This document shows, piece after piece, positions 27,072 through 34,816 of a DNA stretch of 58,438 bases. This DNA comes from Bacteroidales bacterium. Lineage in GTDB: Bacteria > Bacteroidota > Bacteroidia > Bacteroidales > Marinilabiliaceae. The translations under genes and the position numbers were made by a program. Location of the stretch: contig JAFPZF010000028.1 of NCBI GenBank assembly GCA_017417385.1, forward strand, positions 1 through 58,438, in the 5' to 3' direction. Numbering within the stretch: position 1 is the first letter of the stretch; each line of letters begins with the position of its first letter. A model generated the notes under the pieces. That model was given only the letters and a program-made list of their open reading frames with translations, searched no databases and was not told the origin of the DNA.

Positions 27072-28265
27072 ATGAAGAGCAGGAGCATAAGATACATAAT
27101 AGCTATGCTGACCGCAATCCTTTCGTTGCTGCCGACAGGCTGCAAGGAAGGGGAGTTAGACCCGTCGCTCGTGAAGGCAGACGAGATGCTGAGGGAGGGT
27201 CGTGACCTGGAGGCGTGGCTGCTGCTCGACAATCAGAAGTATGCGAAGGGGAAAGTCTGTGAGTGGGATTATGCGCTGTACTGCGTCTTGCGGCTGCAGG
27301 CGGAGGAGAGGAACGGCAAGCTCTTGACAGACGGCCTCGCGGCGGACGCGCTCGAGTATTACAAAGACAAGGATGACGACGGCTATCATGCCGGGCTGGC
27401 GTGGTATTTCCAGGGGTGGGAGTCGCTACTCGCGAACAATTATGACGATGCTCTGATGGTGCTGAGAGAGGCGAAGCGACTGATGGATGGGGAGCACTGC
27501 CTCCGCTATCAGTACCTGAGCCGGAACTACCTGAGCGCCATATACTCCAAGTACAATGCCGACGAGGATTGCGTCAGGGAATTGAGTGAGGCGCTCGGGT
27601 ATGCGAAGCAGCTAAAGAACGAGAGGTATATGTCGTCGACGCTGCTGAACCTGGCGAAAAGCCTGAGGCGTGTCGGGAAGGTGGACAGTTCGCTGTTGTG
27701 CCTCAGGGAGCTGATAGTCCTCGGGACCATGAAGAACATGAAGGATGTCGTCGTCGACGAGATAGGGCTCGACTACATGTATAAGGGGGACAGGGCTAAC
27801 ATGGAGAGGATCATGGACAGCCTCAGCGTCATGAGGAAGAGACATAGCTTCGTCGTCCCGAACGTCGAGAACATCATCAGGGCTCGGATACAGATAGACG
27901 AGGGGGACTATCGGGAGGCGATAAAGAGACTCGACGAGATCAAGAAAGTCGGGTCGTACGACGTCAGGATAGCTAGGGAGAACCTCTACATCGAGGCGTA
28001 CACGGGGCTCGGGGACATCGACGAGGCCAACAACCACAGGGGCAGCCTGAGGATGATAGAGGGCGACGGTGGGGCGGAGCTAGAGAAGATAAAAGCCGAG
28101 GCCGAGAGGAAGTACGGGAAGATACAGGAGTACAGGGATGAGAATCGGAGTGGCATCGTCAGGGAGATGGCGAAGAACGTCGGGATAGGCGTTGGAGTGT
28201 TGGCGATAGTGATAGGAGTGTTCTTCGTGCTGTCGCGGAGGGGGAGGGGGAAGAAAAAGAAGTAA
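27072..28265 (+). CDS. TPR lipoprotein with C-terminal membrane anchor
   Basis: 397 residues from the ATG at 27072. An N-terminal lipobox-like sequence (LSLLPTGC, Cys about residue 25) suggests lipidation. The body is TPR-like helical hairpins (ALMVLREAKRLM, DYREAIKRLDEIKK) with a coiled region near 330-350. The C-terminus has one membrane helix (VGIGVGVLAIVIGVFFVLS) and a basic tail (RRGRGKKKK). Having both a lipid anchor and a C-terminal helix is unusual. The layout resembles the sensor half of Bacteroidota TPR-transmembrane-HTH regulators lacking the HTH. Function unknown. Confidence 0.72.
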   Translation: MKSRSIRYIIAMLTAILSLLPTGCKEGELDPSLVKADEMLREGRDLEAWLLLDNQKYAKGKVCEWDYALYCVLRLQAEERNGKLLTDGLAADALEYYKDKDDDGYHAGLAWYFQGWESLLANNYDDALMVLREAKRLMDGEHCLRYQYLSRNYLSAIYSKYNADEDCVRELSEALGYAKQLKNERYMSSTLLNLAKSLRRVGKVDSSLLCLRELIVLGTMKNMKDVVVDEIGLDYMYKGDRANMERIMDSLSVMRKRHSFVVPNVENIIRARIQIDEGDYREAIKRLDEIKKVGSYDVRIARENLYIEAYTGLGDIDEANNHRGSLRMIEGDGGAELEKIKAEAERKYGKIQEYRDENRSGIVREMAKNVGIGVGVLAIVIGVFFVLSRRGRGKKKK

Positions 28266-28388
28266 GAAAAGAAGGGGGAGAGAAGGGGAGGTCCACGTCG
28301 GGAGGGCGTGGGCGTGATGTGCTGTCGGTCGGAGAAAAGAGAAGACAAGAAAAAAACGGAGAAAGTGACCGAGAAAAAAACTTTTCCC
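28266..28388. other. Intergenic purine-rich spacer
   Basis: 123 bp with a purine run to 28291 and another A/G-rich stretch near 28335-28380. No terminator hairpin with a T tract was recognised. Confidence 0.4.
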
Positions 28389-28396
28389 TATATTTG
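28389..28396 (+). promoter_or_regulatory. -7 box TATATTTG immediately before the HU/SPOR gene
   Basis: Exact TAnnTTTG match only 8 bp before the ATG at 28405. Transcription would start within a few bases of the ATG, implying a leaderless or nearly leaderless mRNA. Confidence 0.6.
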
Positions 28397-28404
28397 CGGA
28401 TACT

Positions 28405-29328
28405 ATGACAGGAAACAAGGAAATAGCAGGATTCATATCGGAGCTACTCTTCGAGCGCGACTGTGTCATCGTCCCGTCACTTGGGGCGTTTCTGACGCGG
28501 CGCATAGCCTCGGTCTATGACAAGAGGCGTGGGGTGATGATGCCACCGAGGAAGGAGCTTGCGTTCAACAGGGAGATACTACATACCGACGGAGTCCTGG
28601 CGGACCACGTGTCTCAGAAGTCGGGGATAACATACGAGGAGGCCGTCGATGCGATAGACCACTTCGCGAAGGAGGTCAACGAGCAGGTCGAGAAGAGCGG
28701 TCGGTACACGTTGCCGGGGCTCGGAGTCTTGGAGAAGGAGGGTGACGTCGTAGTGTTCACTCCGGAGTCGGAGAACAATTTCCTTGCGGACTCGTATGGA
28801 CTCGGGACAGTACCTGTGACAGAGGTCGGGACAAACCTGACGGATCTCGTCAGCCATCCGAGTGCTAAGAAAGTCATAGGCACGGCAGCGGCAGTCGGGC
28901 TGATGCTGATGATCTCTCCGAAGCTCACGAACGACGAGCGGACGGAGACGGCGAACATATCGTCGATCTTCACGGAGACCCAGAGGACAGCGGCGGTACA
29001 GGAGAAGACAGAGGAGCCTGAGTCCGAGGTTGCGGCGCCGATAGAGGACCAGCACATAGCAGTTGAGAAGCGAGACGGGGGAGTGAGTGGCACGAAGGAA
29101 GTGTACTACCTCATAGTAGCCTCGTTCAAGACAGTCAGGGAGGCGGACATCTTCATAGAGAAGCAGAGAGTCAAGGGGATCACAGACCTGTCGGTCCTCG
29201 AGAATGGAGGGAGGATGAGAGTCGTAGCGGCACGTTTCTCGACACAGGCTGAGGCTGTCGCGGCGAACAGAGACCTGCGGACCATCACAGGATTTGAAAA
29301 GTCGTGGGTCCTGCATCTTACGGAATGA
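28405..29328 (+). CDS. HU-CCDC81-like / SPOR domain membrane protein
   Basis: 307 residues. The N-terminal 120 residues match the HU-CCDC81 type (FISELLFERDCVIVPSLGAFLTRR, AVDAIDHFAKEVNEQVEKSGRYTLPGLG). One membrane helix lies at about 155-170 (GTAAAVGLMLMI), then an acidic linker and a SPOR domain at about 230-307 (YYLIVASFKTVREADIFIEK). By family the SPOR part binds denuded peptidoglycan glycans at septa; the HU-like part would be cytoplasmic. The start is fixed by the conserved N-terminus, although the promoter leaves almost no leader. The DUF4197 gene follows. Confidence 0.9.
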   Translation: MTGNKEIAGFISELLFERDCVIVPSLGAFLTRRIASVYDKRRGVMMPPRKELAFNREILHTDGVLADHVSQKSGITYEEAVDAIDHFAKEVNEQVEKSGRYTLPGLGVLEKEGDVVVFTPESENNFLADSYGLGTVPVTEVGTNLTDLVSHPSAKKVIGTAAAVGLMLMISPKLTNDERTETANISSIFTETQRTAAVQEKTEEPESEVAAPIEDQHIAVEKRDGGVSGTKEVYYLIVASFKTVREADIFIEKQRVKGITDLSVLENGGRMRVVAARFSTQAEAVAANRDLRTITGFEKSWVLHLTE

Positions 29329-29368
29329 TTTTTGCGGTAGGCTAACAATAGATCAAAAAACAAGAGTT

Positions 29369-30145
29369 ATGAAGGCTTTGAAGACAAGACACTATATAGC
29401 GGCAGCGGTCGTGACAGTAGCGACGTCGTTGGCGCTCTACGGATGTTCGGCGGCGAGCATAGGGAACATAGCAAACGTCGGAGCGGCAGCTAAGGCGCTG
29501 AGTCAGGGAGACATAGCGGCGGGGCTGAAGGAGGCGCTCAACATCGGCATCAACGTCGGCATCAGTCAGCTGAGCAAGAACAACGGGTATTACAACGAGC
29601 TGGCGACGAGGATCAACCTCCCGAAGGAGGCACTTGTCATCACACAGAACATAGCCAAGCTGCCTGGTGGTCAGGCGATGGTCACCAAGGTTGTCAAGAA
29701 CATCAATGCGGCGGCGAGCGATGCTGCGACAGAGGCAGTGCCGATATTTGCGTCTGCCCTGACGAGCATGACAATAGACGACGCGACGAACATATTGAAG
29801 GGAGGCGGGACGAAGGCCACCGACTACTTCAAGACCAAGACTAAGAGTCCGCTAAAGAACCTCTTCGGGAAGTTCATCCACAAGTCGATAAACAAGAAGC
29901 TCATCGGCGACATGAGTGCGCAGTCGTCTTGGAATGCGCTCACGACAGAGTGGAACGGCGTAGCGACGTCGGCAGTAGGCAAGGCGATACGTCTCAGGAC
30001 AGTGAACACAGACCTCCAGGACCACCTGACCGACAAGGCCGTAGACGGCATATACTACAAGGTCGGCGAGCAGGAGAAGAAGATACGCACGGACGTGAAG
30101 GCACGTACGACAGACCTCCTGAAGCGAGTATTTGCAAGGCAGTAG
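29369..30145 (+). CDS. DUF4197 lipoprotein
   Basis: 258 residues from the ATG at 29369. A lipobox (SLALYGCS, Cys about 26) predicts lipidation. The body matches DUF4197: GLKEALNIGINVGISQLSK, YYNELATRINLPKEA, DAATEAVPIFASAL, SMTIDDATNILKGG, ATDYFKTKT, AVDGIYYKVGEQEKKIR. The family is envelope-located with no assigned activity. The next gene, a predicted outer-membrane barrel, starts 3 bp after the stop, suggesting an operon. Confidence 0.92.
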   Translation: MKALKTRHYIAAAVVTVATSLALYGCSAASIGNIANVGAAAKALSQGDIAAGLKEALNIGINVGISQLSKNNGYYNELATRINLPKEALVITQNIAKLPGGQAMVTKVVKNINAAASDAATEAVPIFASALTSMTIDDATNILKGGGTKATDYFKTKTKSPLKNLFGKFIHKSINKKLIGDMSAQSSWNALTTEWNGVATSAVGKAIRLRTVNTDLQDHLTDKAVDGIYYKVGEQEKKIRTDVKARTTDLLKRVFARQ

Positions 30146-30148
30146 CAG

Positions 30149-31273
30149 GTGCTGAAGAGACATCTTTCTCAGCTCATAGCACTCACATCACTAATGGCCT
30201 CGTCCATTGCATGGGCGCAGGACGTGAGGTTGTCGGCTGACATTGCGAGGGAAGACATAGACGTCCGGCGGGACAGTGCAGAGTACAGCGTCGGAGTCGA
30301 TGCACAATTCTTCTTCAAGAACGACGAATATTTTGCGCCGGCTGCGGAGGGTTATACACTCCCCGGGTACAGGGTGCGTCCGTCAGTACAGATATACATA
30401 GGCAGATTCACGTTGACAGCGGGCGTCGATGCGCTACGCTTTGGTGGGATGAGCAGATTCCACAAGGCGTATCCGTATTTTGCTGGGACGTGGCACGTGA
30501 CGGACAGCGTACGCCTACGGATAGGCGACCTACAGGGGCCGGCAGTGCATGACCTCCCCGAGATACTCGACGACCCCGAGCATCAGTTGGCGGGACCGCC
30601 AGAGACGGGAGCCATGTTCGCCTTTGCCGGCAGGAATACAAAGGGGCACGTCTGGCTAAACTGGCGACAGTTCATATTCATGGGTGACACCATACCCGAG
30701 AAGTTCACGGCGGGCATCAAGGTGGACTTCTTGAGGAACAGCGAGAGACTGAGAGTCAAGCTGAGGATGATGTTCAACCACATAGGAGGTCAGATAAGCA
30801 ACTTCGACGAGCCCATGCAGAGCCTTGCCAACGTATCCGTCGAGCCAGAAGTCAGGCTGACGAGGAGTGTGACGGCTGGCGTGATGATGGCAGGGTTTCA
30901 CACAATGGTAGGCAAGGTAGCGAGGCCCTTCGAGGACGGCTTTGCAGTACAGCCCAAGATAAAGACAGAAGTAGGAATCGTAAGTGCTGAGGCGTCGTGG
31001 CTCAGGACGAGGAACTTCTATGCGCCGCATGGGAACCCGTTGCTCATGTCGGTCTCCAACTATGACCCGGCAGTCTATGAGAAGGACAGGTCGCTCGTCA
31101 TAGTCCATGCGGATATCAACAAGGCCTTCCCGTCAGTGAGGTTCAACCTCAGAGGCTCGGCATATTACGATACATTTGCTAGTCGGCTCGACTACGCGTA
31201 TTTCTTAGGACTCTGCTTCTCGCCACGATGGTATGGACGGTTGCCTCGCATGACGGATAGGGACAGACGCTAA
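30149..31273 (+). CDS. Predicted outer-membrane beta-barrel protein
   Basis: 374 residues from a GTG start 3 bp after the DUF4197 stop. A signal peptide (LIALTSLMASSIAWAQ) precedes alternating amphipathic strands (VQIYIGRFTLTAGVDAL, VRLRIGDLQG, RFNLRGSAYYDTF), consistent with a barrel. I do not recognise the family. It may work with the DUF4197 lipoprotein. It converges on the GH53 gene, and only a purine-rich spacer separates them. Confidence 0.65.
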   Translation: MLKRHLSQLIALTSLMASSIAWAQDVRLSADIAREDIDVRRDSAEYSVGVDAQFFFKNDEYFAPAAEGYTLPGYRVRPSVQIYIGRFTLTAGVDALRFGGMSRFHKAYPYFAGTWHVTDSVRLRIGDLQGPAVHDLPEILDDPEHQLAGPPETGAMFAFAGRNTKGHVWLNWRQFIFMGDTIPEKFTAGIKVDFLRNSERLRVKLRMMFNHIGGQISNFDEPMQSLANVSVEPEVRLTRSVTAGVMMAGFHTMVGKVARPFEDGFAVQPKIKTEVGIVSAEASWLRTRNFYAPHGNPLLMSVSNYDPAVYEKDRSLVIVHADINKAFPSVRFNLRGSAYYDTFASRLDYAYFLGLCFSPRWYGRLPRMTDRDRR

Positions 31274-31334
31274 TACACGGATAAGCTGTCAACTCTGAGA
31301 AGGGGGAGAGAAGGAGGAAGAGAGATTCAGAGCA

Positions 31335-32429
31335 TTATTCCAGAAAGGCTTCCATGATTTGAGTAGGGGCGGCGTTGCTATCGAAGGCGCCGAGCTTGTA
31401 GCCACCGGGGAGACATTGCGGTTCCCAGTAGAAGACGCCACGGCAATGGCCGTCCGTCCTGCTGCGGGCCTCCTTGATGACACGGGTGAGGAGTCGACGG
31501 CCCTCCACCATCTTCTCGGGGTGCTCCTCGTCGACCTCGAAGCCAGTCTCGACGATCATCACGTCGCAGCCATATTTCTCGTTGACGTGGCGGATGTTGG
31601 CGATACAATCAGAAATAATGTTATCTGGGATGAGTGTAGAGTCCTCCTGCATAGCCCAGTAGGGGTAGAGCGACATGCCGACCATGTCGAACTTGCCGCC
31701 GTACTTGAGGACCGTATCCAGGTTGTAGTCGTAGAGAGACTGGAGATGACCTCTGTCGAGGTGGACGATGACGATAGCGTCTGGGAAGACCTCCTTGACA
31801 GCGTCGTAGCCAGCGCCGATAAAGCCGGCGTATTGCTCCGGTTCAGTCTTGATATGTCCCATAGAGTGGGTTATCGTCGTATGGCCGAGGGAGTCCTTGA
31901 TTTCCCAGCCCCGTTCGTCAGTCTTGACACTCCAGAGCATACCGTTGGCAGTCTCGTTGCCGACCTGGACCCAGCGGGGGTGGATGTCGTTGTCGCGGAG
32001 GAGAGACAGGACGTCGACAGTATGTAGGCGGAGGTCCTCCTTCATCTGTTCAAAAGAGTGACCGAGCCAGGCCTTAGGGATAGGCTGCTTGGCGGGGTCT
32101 GCCCACCAGTCGCTATAGTGGAAGTCCACCATGAGGTCCATGCCGAGAGCCTTGGCGCGTCTTGCCATAGCAAGAAGTTCGTGCTTGTCGCATGAGCCGC
32201 CACGCGGGTCGACCCATACCCTCATGCGGATAGCGCTCATCTGGTAGTCGTTTTTCAGCAGTTCGAGACATTCGCGAGGGTTGCCGTTGCGGTCGTGGAA
32301 GACGACGCCGTGCTGTTCCTGAGCGGTCAGGAAGCCCACGTCTGCGCCCTTGACAAAGTCGTTGTTGCCGGAGCAGGAGGAGAGGGTGAGGGTTGCGAGG
32401 AGGGGGAGGGTGGATGACAAGATTCTCAT
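31335..32429 (-). CDS. GH53 arabinogalactan endo-beta-1,4-galactanase lipoprotein
   Basis: 364 residues from the ATG at 32429; an in-frame TTG upstream overlaps the promoter. A lipobox (LTLSSC, Cys 19) is followed by a GH53 catalytic domain: acid/base Glu159 in VQVGNETANGMLW, nucleophile Glu294 in MIVETGF, and LMVDFHYSDWWADPAKQ. The family hydrolyses beta-1,4-galactan side chains of pectin. As a lipoprotein it probably acts at the cell surface or in the periplasm. No SusC/SusD pair or other glycosidase is in the window, so it is an orphan here. Confidence 0.95.
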   Translation of the reverse strand: MRILSSTLPLLATLTLSSCSGNNDFVKGADVGFLTAQEQHGVVFHDRNGNPRECLELLKNDYQMSAIRMRVWVDPRGGSCDKHELLAMARRAKALGMDLMVDFHYSDWWADPAKQPIPKAWLGHSFEQMKEDLRLHTVDVLSLLRDNDIHPRWVQVGNETANGMLWSVKTDERGWEIKDSLGHTTITHSMGHIKTEPEQYAGFIGAGYDAVKEVFPDAIVIVHLDRGHLQSLYDYNLDTVLKYGGKFDMVGMSLYPYWAMQEDSTLIPDNIISDCIANIRHVNEKYGCDVMIVETGFEVDEEHPEKMVEGRRLLTRVIKEARSRTDGHCRGVFYWEPQCLPGGYKLGAFDSNAAPTQIMEAFLE

Positions 32430-32450
32430 AAGGTGAAAGATAAATATAGA

Positions 32451-32458
32451 CAAAGTTA
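32451..32458 (-). promoter_or_regulatory. -7 box TAACTTTG of the GH53 gene
   Basis: Exact TAnnTTTG match on the minus strand, ending 21 bp before the ATG at 32429. Confidence 0.65.
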
Positions 32459-32560
32459 GGAGAAAAAGCGGGAAGGCGGCAGATAGGTGTTGAAGAGCAT
32501 AGATTAATGGGGAGAGAAGGGGCGGAAGGGGGAGAAGGAAGAGAGGGGGTGATGAAAAAA

Positions 32561-32598
32561 CTATTCTATAGACACGTTATCGCATGTCTATAGAATAG
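32561..32598 (-). terminator. Terminator of the DUF4417 operon
   Basis: A perfect 14-bp stem (CTATTCTATAGACA / TGTCTATAGAATAG) with a 10-base loop. The minus strand continues into six T residues. It lies 25 bp past the stop of the last gene and marks the left edge of the AT-rich island. Confidence 0.85.
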
Positions 32599-32623
32599 CG
32601 TCATTCCTTCATGACAAGACTGA

Positions 32624-33046
32624 CTACGTTGGTTCTACGTAATCAAGGTCGTCTATGATCTCAATAAGTCTCTTGCCTTCAATCTCGAACGTTTCAATGA
32701 ATACGTTGGCATTGTCAAAACGCTGATACTCTTCTCTGAAATTGCTGTCACATAAGGCTACATGGTCGTACTCAGATAGACAGTAATACGGCTTTCCGTG
32801 GTAGGAAAACTCCAAGTCGTAATGTAGAACTGCAAAGTCGTAAAACAATGATTCTCGATAAGGAGAAGAATAACCATTGTAGTTCCGGCCGTACAACTCG
32901 ACATTTGATGGATATTTCTTGTTGTACGGATAGCCCAGCATGTCATATCCAATCACGTCTGTTTCCACAGGCGTTTCATGCTCTTCATTGTCGGATTCTT
33001 TGTTTAGCTCTTCAAAGAAATCGTCCCAATACTTCTTGTCGTCCAT
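32624..33046 (-). CDS. Acidic protein of unknown function, island operon gene 3
   Basis: 140 residues, strongly acidic and tyrosine-rich (YDMLGYPYNKKYPSNVELYG, FYDFAVLHYDLEF, IEIIDDLDYVEP). No signal peptide or known motif. It starts 1 bp after the stop of the preceding gene, so it is co-transcribed with it and the DUF4417 gene. Acidic small proteins at operon ends are sometimes inhibitors or immunity proteins; that is speculation. Base composition is visibly more AT-rich than in the flanking genes. Confidence 0.6.
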   Translation of the reverse strand: MDDKKYWDDFFEELNKESDNEEHETPVETDVIGYDMLGYPYNKKYPSNVELYGRNYNGYSSPYRESLFYDFAVLHYDLEFSYHGKPYYCLSEYDHVALCDSNFREEYQRFDNANVFIETFEIEGKRLIEIIDDLDYVEPT

Positions 33047-33047
33047 A

Positions 33048-33443
33048 CTACAGTAGTTTTAGAATCTTATTATAGATTTCAATCATCTTTGCAGTTAGAG
33101 GCTTCGCATCCGTTTTCGAGCCTTTCATCACAGGATGCCCTTCGTGCCAATAGTGGCAATGTAGACCTAGTTCCTCGTGATTGGCAGTGTGGATTTCGTA
33201 CACTTTGAGACCGTCCTCTCCATACACCGCAATGGATTTTAGCAGTCCTTCCTTTTTCCCCTTTCCATAGATGGACACATAAATCCTATTGGGAGAGTGG
33301 CTCTCTTCTGGCAATTTAATGCCTTTATTAGATTCTTTAGGGACTAACACCTTGATGTTGTCTGAGAGAACAGCGATGCACTTGTATTTGCGTCCTTCTT
33401 CTGTGTCCGCATCTCCTCTGGCGAAACTTCCATTACTTCCCAT
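33048..33443 (-). CDS. Protein of unknown function with His-rich C-terminus, island operon gene 2
   Basis: 131 residues, no signal peptide. The N-terminal half is Gly/Lys-rich (SFARGDADTEEGRKYKCIAV). The C-terminal half has a dense His/Glu stretch (EIHTANHEELGLHCHYWHEG) that could bind a metal or form an active site. The family is not recognised; the C-terminus vaguely resembles small toxin or phage-associated domains. It overlaps the DUF4417 gene by 11 bp and is followed after 1 bp by the acidic gene. Confidence 0.6.
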   Translation of the reverse strand: MGSNGSFARGDADTEEGRKYKCIAVLSDNIKVLVPKESNKGIKLPEESHSPNRIYVSIYGKGKKEGLLKSIAVYGEDGLKVYEIHTANHEELGLHCHYWHEGHPVMKGSKTDAKPLTAKMIEIYNKILKLL

Positions 33444-34155
33444 TGTGCATTCTGTTTAGATGTTCAACTTCAAAGTACGTACTTATAGACGCATCTTCCC
33501 CCATGATAAAATCACCGTAACGGATAATATGCGTTGGCTGTAGACATTCTAATGCTCGAGCATACCCCTGCTTCCACAAATAGATTGAGTAGGGATTGCC
33601 TTTTATTCCCATACTACTAATAGCAATCATGCACCCGGTCGGAAGACCTTCGAAACAGTAGGCTAAACTATTCGTGTCAGACCAAGTGGCATTCACCACA
33701 ACCCTTACACCAGACTTTTGCCACAATTGGCCAATTTCCTTGTTAATCCCGTTGTTGCATATACGCCTGTAGAACGGCATATTTACGTACTGCGAAGCAT
33801 CTGGGAAAACTACGCTATGATACTGCTTGAGTTCTTCTATGTACAATTCTGGTTGCTTCAATACCTTTGCGAAATTGTAATCGTACATATAGAAGTGTAG
33901 CATAGTCTTAGAAGGTTCAGAGACTTTTTTACGCTGGTCGAATCTGACGAAATGATCCGGAACCGTGTACGAATAAGGTTCGATTATAGGGAACCCATTG
34001 CGACTTGTAGTACTTGTAGTAATCGTATGCTCCCAAATGTTCCTGCCAATAGCTCGGTCAATGCGAGCTCGATACTTTTGGGGAGTATCCTCTTTGTCTT
34101 GGAAATGAGTGTACGTTATTTCATACTCATCCCCGAATAAATCATTGTTTATCAT
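33433..34155 (-). CDS. DUF4417 family protein, island operon gene 1
   Basis: 240 residues. It matches DUF4417: FYMYDYNFAKVLKQPELYIE, VVFPDASQYVNMPFYRRICN, IGQLWQKSGVRVVVNATWSD, LAYCFEGLPTGCMIAISSMG and PTHIIRYGDFI. The family is common on phages, plasmids and islands and has no established function. It heads a three-gene operon by overlap and short spacing. Codon use is less GC-biased than in surrounding chromosomal genes, consistent with transfer. Confidence 0.82.
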   Translation of the reverse strand: MINNDLFGDEYEITYTHFQDKEDTPQKYRARIDRAIGRNIWEHTITTSTTSRNGFPIIEPYSYTVPDHFVRFDQRKKVSEPSKTMLHFYMYDYNFAKVLKQPELYIEELKQYHSVVFPDASQYVNMPFYRRICNNGINKEIGQLWQKSGVRVVVNATWSDTNSLAYCFEGLPTGCMIAISSMGIKGNPYSIYLWKQGYARALECLQPTHIIRYGDFIMGEDASISTYFEVEHLNRMHNGK

Positions 34156-34168
34156 TTTCTTAGATGTA

Positions 34169-34183
34169 ATTAATCTAATTAAT
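34169..34183. promoter_or_regulatory. Inverted repeat ATTAAT-CTA-ATTAAT, possible operator
   Basis: A symmetric AT-rich site 14 bp before the DUF4417 ATG. It could be an operator for the XRE protein encoded at 34816-35898, but nothing in the sequence proves binding. Confidence 0.3.
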
Positions 34184-34237
34184 GTATTAACTATTCGATT
34201 TTAGAGACAAGTCAGGGACACCAAGACTAAAAGTGAT

Positions 34238-34245
34238 TAACTTTG
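34238..34245 (+). promoter_or_regulatory. -7 box TAACTTTG of a candidate small RNA
   Basis: Exact TAnnTTTG match on the plus strand, between two minus-strand operons. No downstream plus-strand gene exists before the terminator at 34337-34366. Confidence 0.45.
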
Positions 34246-34251
34246 TAGTTC

Positions 34252-34368
34252 AAGTATCGTGGTTAACCTGACTAATCTCGACCAGTTATTTGCAAGGCTC
34301 AAGGCTTTGTAATCGAGTGAAGGTAGCCTTTTATAGCCTCGTGTCATTTGGCGATGGCACGAGGTTTT
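34252..34368 (+). ncRNA. Candidate small RNA in the island
   Basis: About 117 nt from a plus-strand -7 box to an intrinsic terminator, with no ORF. Predicted pairing: CTCGA near 34277 with TCGAG near 34313, and direct repeats AAGGCT...AAGGCT opposite AGCCTT and TAGCCT. The 3' hairpin pairs CCTCGTGTCAT with ATGGCACGAGG and ends in five T residues. It lies antisense to no gene. It could regulate the flanking DUF4417 or XRE-ImmA operons. No known RNA family was recognised. Confidence 0.45.
34337..34366 (+). terminator. Intrinsic terminator of the candidate small RNA
   Basis: Stem CCTCGTGTCAT / ATGGCACGAGG (one G-U pair) followed by TTTTT on the plus strand. The minus strand lacks a T run after the stem, so it is directional. 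Confidence 0.75.
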
Positions 34369-34390
34369 TCGCCTTTAGAACTTTAACTCT

Positions 34391-34816
34391 TCATATAGCG
34401 GCTATCTTTTGGTTATCAACTCCGTGAACTTCATACATTGGCAATAAGTGTATTTGACTGTCTGTCAAGCAGAATTGTTTTAGTTCAAAACGCTTGCCTA
34501 TGTCTAGGGTCAATTGATCGCAAGTAGTGAAAAAAGTATTATTATTCTTAGCGAACACCAATGCTCCATATTGAGCTATGCTCACTCTATGAACCACGTC
34601 TTGCTGGTATAGCATAAATGTTTCCTCGACTTCGTTCTTTGTCAATGAAACAGTTTTAATCCCATAGTGCAGACAAGTAGACTTTAGGTCGGAACTACGT
34701 AGTAACCAATCAATCACTTTGAAGTTGAACCCGCTTTTACTAGCGATAGTCAGAGCATTTATTCCCGACAAATACTCTAGTGATTGAACATCTCCAATGA
34801 TTGCGCAACTTCCCAT
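34391..34816 (-). CDS. PIN-like protein paired with XRE-ImmA/IrrE gene
   Basis: 141 residues. The pattern resembles PIN-like toxins such as DUF4411: an early Asp (IIGDVQSL), SIAQYGALVFAKNNNTFFTTCDQLTLDIGKRF corresponding to the usual conserved core and D..LR segment, then a terminal SQIHLLPMYEVHG. The Asp usual in the S..D..LA motif appears as Gln, so the active site may be degenerate. It shares one base with the stop of the XRE-ImmA gene, giving translational coupling. A toxin or effector partner is likely but the family call is tentative. Confidence 0.55.
   Translation of the reverse strand: MGSCAIIGDVQSLEYLSGINALTIASKSGFNFKVIDWLLRSSDLKSTCLHYGIKTVSLTKNEVEETFMLYQQDVVHRVSIAQYGALVFAKNNNTFFTTCDQLTLDIGKRFELKQFCLTDSQIHLLPMYEVHGVDNQKIAAI

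Noticed and set aside
34252-34290. tRNA-like GTTCAAG motif near 34248
   Set aside because: No acceptor, D or anticodon arm can be folded around it. No tRNA was found in the window.
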